Positions 1 through 11,945 of a stretch of DNA of 64,000 nt are shown here, in pieces; position 1 is the first letter of the stretch, and every line of letters starts with the position of its first letter. Position numbers and translations under genes: made by a program. The notes under the pieces were generated by a model, which was not told where the DNA came from, ran no database searches, and worked only from the letters and a program-made list of their open reading frames with translations. Origin of the DNA: Clavulina sp. PMI_390 (Eukaryota; Basidiomycota; Agaricomycetes; Cantharellales; Hydnaceae); assembly GCA_015039315.1 (NCBI GenBank), contig WIDE01000016.1, positions 1 through 64,000 on the forward strand, given 5' to 3'.

Positions 1-433
1 GGGATTGGGGATTGTCAACATTTAGATTCAAGGGAACACATACAGTTGTGCAAGCAGAGGGGTGTAGCAGAGAAGGAAAGGAGAAAAAACAACATGAGCG
101 AAACGAGACAGGATAGGCGATGACGCTCGCTCAGAAGATAGAAAAAAAAGGTATCAGGAAGAATGGAAAGAAAAAGAAAAGAGAAAGGGGTCGTAAACTT
201 GTAACAGATCAACAAGTGAGAAGCAGTCAAATACAACAACAGATCGAGAGCGCGAATATTCAGATATTCCGATAAAGTAGCCAGCGGGGGAAAAAAGCAG
301 TGGTCGTTTCCAGGGCACACACACAAATAGCACGAAAGCAAGTGAACCAAAGGAAATCGGGGAATCATGAGCAAGCAGAGGCTGGGATTTCACAACGGGA
401 AATTGAAAGTGAGGAAAAGCGCGCGATCCATTT
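1..433. other. 3' flank, no gene seen
   Basis: AT/purine-rich flank downstream of the minus-strand TPR gene. The open frames here are short and of low complexity, and I see no protein family or RNA gene. It probably holds the 3' untranslated region of the TPR gene. Confidence 0.5.
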
Positions 434-2954
434 TTAGTCAGCGTCCGACGCGTCCTCGTCGTCCGATGCATTTGTGCTTGCGGAATAGCTCGAGGTGTGG
501 TTATCACCCTCGTTCATCAGTGCGCGAAGAGCATCACGCTCAGCTTGCGCTGCTCGGGATTCCTTGGGTAGTCCCAAGTCGTCTAGCGTAATGCTGTAGT
601 TGTGCAAGCAGTCCGCAAGCGCCTTGCGGTTCTTCTCCTGATCCTTCTCGTACATGATTCGTCGGAGCACAAGCGCCTCTTCCTCAGCAAGCTTCGCGTC
701 CTCGAACCGCTGGACGGACCCTCGTCGAACGCCAAGATTCTCCAACGAACTGGAGAGCGGCTCGATGTACTCATCAGGATCGTACTCGTACAGCAGTCGT
801 CGGAGTACGACAGCTTCCTCGTTTGTCGACAGCGCCTCCTCTAACCGCTTGATACTATACAAGTGGATTGAGTAGGTGTGCAGCATCCCTGCCAGTCGTG
901 CCCGATTCGCGCTCGGGCGGACTCGATAGCCTTCCCGACGGATCGCGAGTGCTTCCTCATCGAGCACGCATGCCTCCTCGTCGCGCTTGTGCCTGTGCAG
1001 GGCTAGTGCCTGGTTACGCAGCAGTCGTGCAAGGTCGCCTTGTGATGACAAAGGAGTGTCGAGGTACAGTGCGCGCTGCAGACGGACAGCTTCGGCACGG
1101 TAGATGAGGGTGTCGGGCTCTCGCTCGGGGGAATTGCCAAGGAACGTATCGATCTCGTCAATAACGTCGATGAACTTTGATGCTCGCTTGCGCACGCTCT
1201 TTGATATCGAGTCAATGATGGCGATATTAGGTGCCAGCTCCTGTAGAATGATAGGAAGGTTGGATGGAATTGATGTTGGGTCAGTCACTCAGACAATACA
1301 GGGGCATTGTCATATGAGGAAGTGCATACCAGAGCTGTCTTCACTTTGGTTTTGATTGCTTCGTCTTCTACCGTCACGTCATCATCCAGGTCATGGAGCT
1401 TGCCAATGAGCTCTGCACTTGGACCCTCGTAAGGGACGTGAGGACGAGGATACTGAGGCGATGACCCGCGCTCCTCCGGTAGCTGAGCATTCGACTCGGG
1501 CGGTGATGATGTTGCGTCACTGGCATAGGACGGCACCTGGGAACCCGCGGACGGTGCTCGTCGATGGTTAGGTAGTGCCCCGTTAACCCCACTAGCACCC
1601 GGACCTGGCAGTGGTAGTGAAAGCGAGTGAACCTGCTGATCATAGGGGGACGACTGTGGGGGAGACACAGATCGCAACGGTGCAGACGAGGCCTTCTGCG
1701 CAGGTTGGCGAGGGGAAGGCGAGCGGCGGATGGGCAGGGTAGCAGCAGCTGCTGCTACGGAACTATCATCAGCAGACGTATCGGCTTCTGATACCTCAGG
1801 CTTGGAGACCTCGATGCTTGGTGCCACTGATCGCCGAGGTGCAGCAGGTGTTTTCCTTCCGTCCCAGACGCGAGAGGAGACACGGATCCGAATGTCGCTT
1901 GCTAATGTTGCGTATTTCAGATTTCCATTGACGAACCAGCCAGTCTGGGCGCCCTCAAGGTGCTGCTGGATGAGGGAGCAGAAGAACCAGCAGTTCTCCT
2001 GGGTTACAGAGATAAGGTTGTGAACAGGGTCAGTTTAAAGTTTTATCATCAGAGTACGAGATGGGGAGATGAACTGACAGGCCAGATACGGTATGACACA
2101 ATCTCCTCTGTGATGATACGGAGGAGTCGGCTGAACTCTGCGAGGTTTGGTGGATTCGAGAACACTTGTGTGTTTTCCCTGAACGAATCGCCAACAAGGA
2201 GGTCTTTCGTTGCGGAGAGCATCCCCTACACGAACCAGGATCGTATGATCAGTAAAAAAAAATGAAATGAGATGGCGGTGTCAACTCATAACTCTTGCTG
2301 ACGATAGGAAAGAGCCCTACATACCCGGTCGTTCGCCTTTGTAACACCCGACACAGCCAAGAACCTCATGACGGAGACTTTCTCTCCTCGCCGCCGATCT
2401 AATCTCAGCCAGATGACCTTTCGTCGTGGCCTGCGCAGCTCCAGAACCACAAAGCGGTGCGTGACTGCGCCGGCCCTTTCGGAATAGCATTCTGAAGACA
2501 CGATAGCTGCCTGCTGCAACGACCTGTGGTCGTCGATATAGTTGCAGACGTCTGCCAGCGATAGGTCGATCACACCGTATGTTGGTACGACTGTGCCGAC
2601 TGTTGCGGCTGATGCAACACTCATGAGTGAGGCACGGGACATTGATCGGCTCAGCGAGCGCGAGCCTTTTGGTGTCGAGGGGGCGCTCTTGGAACCAAAC
2701 GATGTTGGCTCTGGTAGGATCACCATGTGGTTGCCATTATCGTCGATGAAGAATTCTTGCTGAATATCGTTCACGTTGCCGTTAGATCATGCACGATCGA
2801 GAGAGGCGATGAGAGTCAGGATGGCAGAGGATGAGTCGATAAGCAATGGGTAGACACTCACTAGACTGTCCATACTCCCTGCTGGACTTTCATAGAACGC
2901 CCCGAACTGGGATGTGGGCAGAGGGGTGCCGTAGTCTTCTACGGGCGAGTCCAT
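434..2954 (-). CDS. TPR-repeat protein with fungal N-terminal domain
   Basis: Predicted 716 aa from five exons: 2954-2862, 2759-2325, 2225-2079, 1998-1330, 1240-434. All junctions keep frame. The start is the first in-frame ATG (2954); the frame stays open further upstream to 3272 (His/Thr/Pro-rich) without an ATG, so an extra 5' exon is possible. Residues about 32-290 form a compact domain containing the segments EFFIDDNGNHMV and ENCWFFCSLIQQHLE; I do not recognise it as a named family. A Ser/Pro-rich linker (about 290-400) follows. The last exon has repeated helical pairs of TPR type (AVRLQRALYLD, EEALAIRREGYR, EEALVLRRIMYE) and an acidic tail. TPRs usually mediate protein-protein contacts; no catalytic motif is visible. 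The specific role is unknown. Confidence 0.82.
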
Positions 2955-4160
2955 TGGACGATAGCTGGTAGTTCTGAGTTGAGTGGCCTTGAATGACCCG
3001 ACGGTAGATCTACTGGCAGCGCGTTTGAATGCAAAGCCTGCTACTGTAGAGTGAGGATGTGGAGGAGGGGGTTGCTGGTGGTGGTGGTAAAAGCTTGCAG
3101 TGTGTGGAGGACCAGTGTATATATCCGCAGATGAAGAAGTGGTGGTGGTGGTGGTGGTGGCAGTGGGTGGGAACCCAACGATGATAATAAGGGGACTCGG
3201 AGCAGGGTAAGGGTGCTGCTGTTCCGTGACGACCCCGCCTGTTATATAAGAACCCGGAGATGAGATTGCCAAGGTTCAGTTGGGGGCTCGGAAGAATCGC
3301 ACTCGGTGGGTCGGGAGGGCTAAAGAGGTACAGAGAGTGGGCAAAGGGCGGACAGCCTTGTCAAGGCAAGCAGTGCCAAACTTGTCATTTCCCAAGAAAT
3401 TGTATAGTAACAGGGTGATACAGCCACGCTGCTCCCCCCCGCCGGATGTGAGGGCTCCATGATTTGGAATCAGAGACTAGATCCCGAATAACCGCAACCT
3501 TCCGATTGCCGATTGGTCTGAGGATCTTTCATTTTGATCTTGTTCTCTGCGTCTATGTTACGTGACAGCAGCGTCTATTGGTGATTCGCCTTCCCACGTG
3601 CCGCCCTCTGTCCCTAACACTTGCTAAATATACATGTAACAAGCGCCCATTGGGGTTGTGTCCCCCTGGTTTCCCTCCATCCCTTGGAAAACTCTGGAAT
3701 GCTCCCCAGTGAAGCCTCTCCGCCGCCCTGATAGTTCCTGTGCTGACATAATCAGATTCTGATGGTTTGGATGCTGGTTGATGGGGAGGCTCACAGCCTC
3801 CACCAACTGGAACCGTTCAAAGTGAACTCACGTGCCCTGATGGGTGGCGATGCCCCCAATGATCGTCGTACCTTCCAAGCAAGCGAAACTGCGCTTTTGC
3901 GGTCCTTGCGCCTCGTTCCGCGGCAGCAGCGGAGTTTCGGGAGGCGCTGACCGGGAATACGGATATAGGTGCCTCAACTTTAGACGGATATCCATTGCAC
4001 CAAAGCGCGCCGCCAACAGCATGTGCAGCGGAGGCTATATCAAATATATTATAGCAGTCAAAAGCAAAGCAAGCAAAACGCGTAACAAGTGTCGTAAAAA
4101 TGGGGGATATGAACTCATTCTGTTGAAGAATATGGAGAAAGTGGACATGAAGCACAGCAT
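2955..4160. other. intergenic, no gene seen
   Basis: Lies between the start of the TPR gene and the stop of the permease gene, both minus strand. It presumably contains the TPR promoter and 5' leader. Open frames here look like chance frames, and no RNA gene was recognised. Confidence 0.5.
3139..3160. repeat. (GTG)n microsatellite
   Basis: A run of about seven GTG units upstream of the TPR gene start. On the minus strand, in the open frame, it would encode a short threonine run inside a His/Pro/Thr-rich stretch that may be 5' leader or an unplaced N-terminus. Confidence 0.8.
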
Positions 4161-7100
4161 CTATGCAGACATCTTCACTTCAGAGGTTGGCCCAGTCGTG
4201 CTCTCGCCGTTCGAGCTTGGCGTCTCGCCCTCGACCACTGGGGGGATATCAATGTTACCCTGGGCACCCTTGTAGTGCCGTCTAGCTCCCAGGAAGTACC
4301 AGACACTGCGGCAAGAGAGATATGCAATGAGAATCCTTGGTACATCAAAGGAGGGAAAATAAACACATACAACGATAGCAGGATGACGCCAACAGTGATG
4401 ACGCTCGCATAGTTGAAGTTGAATTGATCGATAGGGCGGACAGTCGGCCAGCAAAGGATGATGGCCACAAACGATACCCATCTGTCGGAGAGAGCGGCAC
4501 GAAAAATGGTGCAGTGCATAAGAAAGAGGCTTGGCACCCGACTCCGAGGCGGATCACTTACAGGATGCAGTTAATGTTAACAAACCAGCCCAGCAACCCG
4601 TCGCCAAGATAGAATGGACCAGGGGTGAAAACCACATCGGGATGGTTCCGGTAGATTCTCCGGCACGCGATCGGGATGATGTAGCTGATGTCCAAAGCCA
4701 CTGCCGTGAGCGCAAAGATGGCATTGGCTGCGGTAGGTGATGCGAGATCAAGCAGCCCGGGAAGGATAGACAGGAACACGTTGAGCCAGACAGCGTTGAG
4801 TGGGGTGCGGGTGAGCCCCGAGTTGCGCCCGAAGAATCCCTTGTCGGGGAAGCCGCGATCACGGGAGAACGCGTAGAAGGTCCTAGATGAGGCTTGCAGC
4901 GCAGTCCTATTGTTCGGAAGGTCGAAATACGGTTAGGTTGGAGAGATGAGGGGGAGGGAGAAGGGAAATGACGTACTGCACGACGAAGAAAGCGGTCATG
5001 CAGACAAAGGTCCAGAGGAAGAGGGTACCACCCTTGCCGATACGAATGTACATAATCTATGAACCACCCCTGTCAGCAGGCGCGTACCGGATAAGATGAC
5101 TAGCAATGCGATGCACCAACCTCGATGAAAGCCAACCCCGTGGGGCCCGGGAGGTTTGCAATATCGCCAGAGCACAAGACCAAAGAGATGTTGAGGAGCC
5201 ATCCAATCAGCCCAGTTCCGATGACAGCCACGAAGATAGCAACGGGGGCAGCATATGCGGCGCGTCGGACTTCCTCAGAGATGTGTGCTGTGGCATCGTA
5301 ATCGGTCATCTAATGACAAACAAAAAGGTCGTATATGAGAACCCAGGAACGTAAGGCACGGCGCATAGAGCAATAAGCACCGTCCATTGCACACTGAGAA
5401 GGCCGAACAGGAAGGAGAGACCACTATTCCAGAAGTGTATGCCATCTGCGGTTGTTCCATTCATGAGACCTTGAGAGCCAAAGACGTATCTGTTCCCCAA
5501 GGCAAGCAATGTAAGCGCATGACTCTAACACTTTAACACGGAGGATAGACGTCATGGGACAGTAACACTGGTACGTACCCAGCCGAGTGCATATTATCCT
5601 TTCCAGTGCATGCGAGCAACACAATGATGATAAGAATCGTCGTCCCCACATTGATGAACACGAAGCCGACAGTGAAGCGTGCAAGATGCTTGGTCGCAAT
5701 GCTGTTTAGGATTCCATGCTAGAAGGAACGACACAGATAGAGGGTTGAATCACATCGATATGAGAATTTGGCGACCGAAATATGGCAATGAATGAGACAG
5801 GTGGAACGTACAATGATGAGGAGGGCGACGAAAAGCCCAACGATCTTTCCACTCGTGACCGTGTAGTTTCCATCCTTGCCAATGACAACAGCTGCCCAAA
5901 TCCTGTAAAAGTCGATATTTGTAGCAAGCGAATCGTCAGCAATGAACCCTAGGTGAAAGCAAGGGGTGCAAGGACCTCATGAAACGACGATTCACTTACA
6001 TTTGGGAAAGACCAAACTCAGTCGACGAGACGCCAGCAATTTGGCCCTACATTCCAGAAATCCAACGAGACACCGAATCGTCATCGAAGGGGGCAAGAAG
6101 AGTGGCGGCGGATGAGTCAATATTCATGTCATGAGGGTAGACCGATCAGCGGCTTATAGCTGCGGAGGGGGGCCCAGAACGAGCCGGATAGCCAGAACGG
6201 CGAATAGAAGAGGGCTACTTACCAGCATGTTCAGCCACCCGACAACCCATCCCACGAGCGCGCGATGCTTAGGTGGGACCTAAAATAAAGTGCCAAGTAA
6301 GCGTCTCGCAAATCACCGGATTCGGTGGTTGACAGCCAGACTACCACGAGGAAGGCTTACCAATTTGGCCGAAGCAGTGTAGAGGCCACCAGCGGTAGGG
6401 AAGGCGCTGACTGTCAGAGCAAGTCCAGACCGTCGTCGTCACACGACATTCGTATCACCCAACCAGCCACAAACCCAGGAACAAGCCGACAATGCGAATT
6501 ATGATGGGAAAAAGGTTTCAGGAAATGAGATAAAGGCTCTAACAGGAAGACTGCGGGGAAAAACAAAGAGGCATGAATGATAGGACGTACCAATTTCGGC
6601 AATCGAGGTGCCTAGGGTGAAGCACATGCAAGAGCCGAGAATCCAGCACCAGCTGTAGGCGTCCAAAAGTGCGCGTCATTGATCATAGAAGCACCGATCA
6701 ATGATTGGCAGGGGTGGAGAAGAGCGAGCGGGGAGACGCCGCAGAAATATGGTGATAAGGATAGTGGCAGGTTCCGTCAAGCGACCGGCGGGATGGAGGA
6801 CATGATAATAATAGTCAGTATCATTGGAGGGTGGAGGTTGAGTCTGACTCATATGCATGATAATGCAATAGAGAACAATGGATGGAGGAGAAATGTTTAC
6901 AACAAGATAGGATGTGACGGGTGGCACATCCTATACAAATGCAAATTGAATTGACAAGATAGTGGAATTGATGCTCACACGACGGCGGAGGGACCACCCA
7001 GCAAGAGGGGAGTGTTGAACGTGGTAGCAATGGAAGAGCACATGCCCATGATACTATCATCGTTATTTGAGCTGAGGTGTGGTTCTGCTAGAAGAGAGTG

Positions 7101-7518
7101 TGACGGACTAGATCCGGAAGAAACCGACAATCAGGAAAGGGAGCAATGGATCGACAAAGATTGGCACGTACCCTGAACGCAAAGGAGATCGTGCCAAGGT
7201 TTGTGAATTCGCGTGCAAAGGACGGCTAGTTTGTCATTGAAGACAGAAGGATCAGCTCATGATGTTTTCGAGTGGGCCGGACGACCAGGAAAAAAAGCGA
7301 ATAAAAAGCATCCGAGGTGCGTCATCGAGCAGGCAGATGCAACGAGATTGGTCCTCTGGTGCTGCCGAGCGAGACTCGGGGTCGTTTGGGGGCAAGGAAT
7401 AGAGTGGTATCTAACGTACGACATAGCCCAATTCTGCAAGGACTTGATCATCCTGGTCAAGGTACGTGGTGACAACAGTCTTGCCATCACCAGCCTTGGA
7501 CTTTTCGACGTCGGCCAT
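4161..7518 (-). CDS. amino-acid/GABA-type permease (APC superfamily)
   Basis: About 550 aa, proton-coupled amino-acid or amine transporter of a cell membrane. Fifteen exons: 7518-7420, 7225-7172, 7053-6979, 6652-6591, 6410-6361, 6279-6223, 6046-6000, 5902-5812, 5718-5579, 5489-5381, 5309-5121, 5056-4977, 4906-4562, 4481-4371, 4305-4161. Family landmarks in order: REFTNLGTISFAF, IMGMCSSIATTFNTPLLLGG, VSAFPTAGGLYTASAKL, PPKHRALVGWVVGWLNML, TMTDYDATAHISEEVRRA (the conserved cytoplasmic loop), then repeated hydrophobic helices and a hydrophilic C-terminus rich in Glu/Ser. Length and order match fungal GABA/choline/basic amino-acid permeases; the substrate cannot be read from sequence. One oddity: the exon 2 donor reads AGG|GTACGT, and the exon 2/3 join is one base out of frame. 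One G fewer in the GGG run would restore frame exactly. Confidence 0.88.
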
Positions 7519-8100
7519 GACGAGAAGGAAGGGATGTAGGGCGGAAGGGGAGACGAGGGGGAGGGGGTGGAGGAAAGAAGAGGAAGAACTAAGCTGGGGT
7601 CGGGTTTGTATAGTATTGCGAGCCAAGCGATAAGTAGACTCTCGCTTGACCGATCCGCTCTAATTTTCCAGCATTTTCATATCAACCACGCTCCGCCTAC
7701 TGATAACCCCCTCTCTCATGAAACTGAGGTCGGCAATACAAAGCCGGGCGTTGTGTTCATCAACTTTGACCCCAAGGCGCAGGCACTCAGATAAAGGTAT
7801 CTTCGTCATTCACGCCGCTCTCTTACGGGGTTTCAACGCTATCACATTGATACCGACCATTGGGTTTAACACACTGCATACAATAGTTGGTGCCCTCCAC
7901 AAAGAGAAATATATCGGGCTCTTAAAAGATTAGTACGGAGCGCGCCGGACGAGTGAGGTCGTGACAGAAAGGTGTCAAAAGCAGGGTGCAGAGCGCCTAT
8001 TCAGTTGGGGCCTTCACCAAATCTGGCCAAACCGCAATCTCACAGCCACTGACCGCCTCCCTCCCTCGACCTCGACGGTCATCGCTTGATTATTGTGGCC
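7519..8100. promoter_or_regulatory. divergent intergenic region (permease / eIF2D)
   Basis: 582 bp between the start codons of the minus-strand permease and the plus-strand eIF2D gene, so it must carry both promoters. No clear TATA box was assigned. Open frames inside are short and not family-like. Confidence 0.5.
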
Positions 8101-10370
8101 ATGTTCAAGAAACAATTCACGACGAAGACAGAGGTCCCTTTAAGGGGCTCCGATCGCCGCAAGCTTCGGGCCTCCCTGGCAGAGACTTATCTCCCCAACC
8201 CCCCTCCTGCTTACCTAGGACGCATCGCGTTGCCGCCAGCCACCACTCCTAATGTCGTGCCAACCGCCTCTACAGCTGCGCCGGTGGAGGTAGATCCCAA
8301 CAAGCCATATGCTGATATGCTAGCGCCGGAAGATATAAGATCCACAAAATTCACCACTTCGCTAGGCGACAAAGGGGTGAATACCCATCTTCCTTTTCTC
8401 TATCTGAGGCTGTTTGTGTGATCAAGTTGAAACCTGAGCTGCTTGCTTGCTTGAATTCTTTTGCAACCGGGAATATAATCCCCTCATTAAGTAGACACTT
8501 TACACCTCGAATGGTGATCCACTGTGGTTCAAGGACAGTGATGACGCATTTGAGTTACTCCCAACTGGTGAGTAATCCATCCAGGTGCTCATTTGATCCC
8601 CCAGGCTAATCGCGACCTTGCTGCAGTGTATCTTCTGTGGCGTATCTCCTTGCTGCCAATCATTACGACACCTCCGGTGGCAATCGACTCGTTGTTTGGA
8701 GGATCCGACCTCTTCATCCCTGGAATATTCACCATTTCGCCCCCCTCCTCCGAACCTGGCTCGCCCGTTGATCTGAAAGCCGGAGCGGCCGTCGCCATTG
8801 CCTCCACCAAATCTCCTATGGTTCCCGTCGCAGTTGGCCGGCTTGCCGTAGACACGAAAGATATGAAGGATGATGAAAAGGGAAAGGCAGTCCATGTACT
8901 GCATACTTGGAAGGACACGCTGTGGAGTTCAGGGAGTAAAGAGGACCCTCCATCGCAACTGGTACCTCTACTGAGTAGTTCGGACGAATCGGCTGCTGCT
9001 ACAGGCCTGGCAGATGGCGTTGAGAATCTCACACTGGATGGCTTCCCTCAAGAGCCTAGTGAAACTGGAGCAACAGTTCGTGAACCATCACAGAATCTCA
9101 CCCCGGAAGGTGATCTACATATCCATCTATTACCCATTGTAGAACTCCACTGACGGATATCTCTACATTCAGAGGCGGATGCTTTGCTTCACGAGGCACT
9201 CTTGCACTATCTCCACACATTGGCCCAATCGCCAGCGCAGACACCCGAACTACCCATTTCCTCGTCTACATTCTATTCCGCCTACATTCTTCCAAATCGA
9301 CGTTTCATCCCGACCCCTCCCGACGCGCCATCGCCAGCCTCCCAAGATATCATGAAACGCTCTTCATACAAAAAGCTCGCCAAATTCCTCGCTGCGGTGG
9401 AAAAGGAAGGTCTGATTCGAACGAAACAGATCCAGAAACCGTCGCCCGATACCTTAATAATGGCGCTCAATATATCTCATCCGAATGTGGGGGCACACGC
9501 GAGCGCGAACCAGCGGTACAAGAGCGTTGCAGAGGAAGAGGCGAAGACGGTGCGACGAGAGAAAGCAGGCAAGGAGCGGGAAGATGCGAGCGCAAAGGGT
9601 ATCGAGGTGCTCGAGTACTGGAAAGTCCACGGTCGGGAATGCACCGCGTTCTTCGCCAACGCGACCGGTGCTATTCCCAACGAGCAAGCATCGGCCTCAA
9701 CGAAAGAGTTCTACACTGCCCCCGAGCTCAAGGCTTTGTTAGACGCGTACATCGCTTCCCGGAATCTTGTGCATCCACGAGAGAAGCGCTATGTCCTCGT
9801 GGACGCTGAGCGTGCCCCGCTGTTGCGCGCTCTGATTCTTCCTCCGCCACCGAAAAAGAAGAAGGCTGCTGCTGAGCAACAAGCGGGTGCTAGTGCTGTT
9901 GATACTGGTGATGGGCAGCCGGATTTCTTGCCACGGGAGGACGTGCTTCCTAAACTGAAGAAGGCGATGCAGGCATGGTACGAAGTGCGCAAAGGCGATA
10001 AGGAAGGCACTCCAAAGTTCGTATACTGCTTCTTACCCAATGCTTGAATGGATACTTAACCATCCTCAATTACAGAAAAGGCACCCTAAGTCCCGTCAAT
10101 GTCACTACAGCCAAGCGTGCAGGCCGCAAACTCGTCACTCTCGTCACCAACTTTGAGCCTTTCCTCCTCGACGCAGACGCGCTCGCGGAGTCGCTTCGCA
10201 AATCTTGTGCTGGAGCTACGTCCGTTGCGCCCAGAGAAGGCGCAGGAGCCGGAGCAGGGATGGAGGTGTTGGTGCAAGGCGAGCATGTAAATGCCGCAGT
10301 AGCGCTGATCATGGCGGAAGGAGTCCCAGAGAAGTGGATCAAGAGTGAGGGGGCCAAGAAAAAGAAGTAG
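8101..10370 (+). CDS. TMA64: translation factor eIF2D (Tma64/ligatin family)
   Basis: About 657 aa, a ribosome-associated factor that in known homologues acts in tRNA delivery and in recycling of 40S subunits. Exons 8101-8376, 8495-8567, 8627-9109, 9173-10020, 10076-10370. The N-terminus starts MFKKQFTTKTEVPL followed by SDRRKLR, and continues to TLYTSNGDPLWFKDSDDAFE, which is the PUA-like region of this family. The middle holds a long acidic linker and a winged-helix/SWIB-like part (SSYKKLAKFLAAVEKEGLI). The C-terminus is a SUI1/eIF1-like domain (GRKLVTLVTNFEPFLLDADA, then VLVQGEHVNAAVALIM) ending in a Lys tail. The exon 4/5 junction (GTATAC donor, TTACAG acceptor before AAAAGG) is one base out of frame; a three-A run would read through. 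I take this as a sequencing error or a missed splice variant. Confidence 0.88.
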
Positions 10371-10568
10371 GCTGCGCGGCTAGACTCAAAGTTGAAAGAA
10401 TAAATTGTACATTTACATTGTAATTCCACGAAGATGAGACCATGACATCAACAAACTCGCAGAGAGCATGCAAGGACCGAAAGGTAGCGGACGAAGGAGG
10501 TGGGGAAAACTGAATAAGGATAAATGGAAAGAAGCAAAAGGGAGGTGGCAGACGAGGCAGAACATCGA

Positions 10569-11838
<1,270 letters not shown>

Positions 11839-11945
11839 GGTTATGGAGAGCTGAAAAAAAAGTGTGGAGGCTGAGGGGTGTATATTTGGGTTAAGCGCCG
11901 TTTGACCGCCGCCGATCACAACTCGCTCGTCGATACAAACCAACG
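11839..11945. promoter_or_regulatory. 107-bp bidirectional promoter (DIM1 / beta-adaptin)
   Basis: This is all the DNA between the DIM1 ATG (minus strand) and the beta-adaptin ATG (plus strand). It contains a T-run, a TATATTTG stretch and GGCGGCGGTC, but no element I can name with certainty. Both transcripts must start inside it or inside the opposite gene. Confidence 0.75.

Noticed and set aside
3844..4275. 143-aa plus-strand open frame
   Set aside because: It overlaps the last exon of the permease on the other strand and has no family features.
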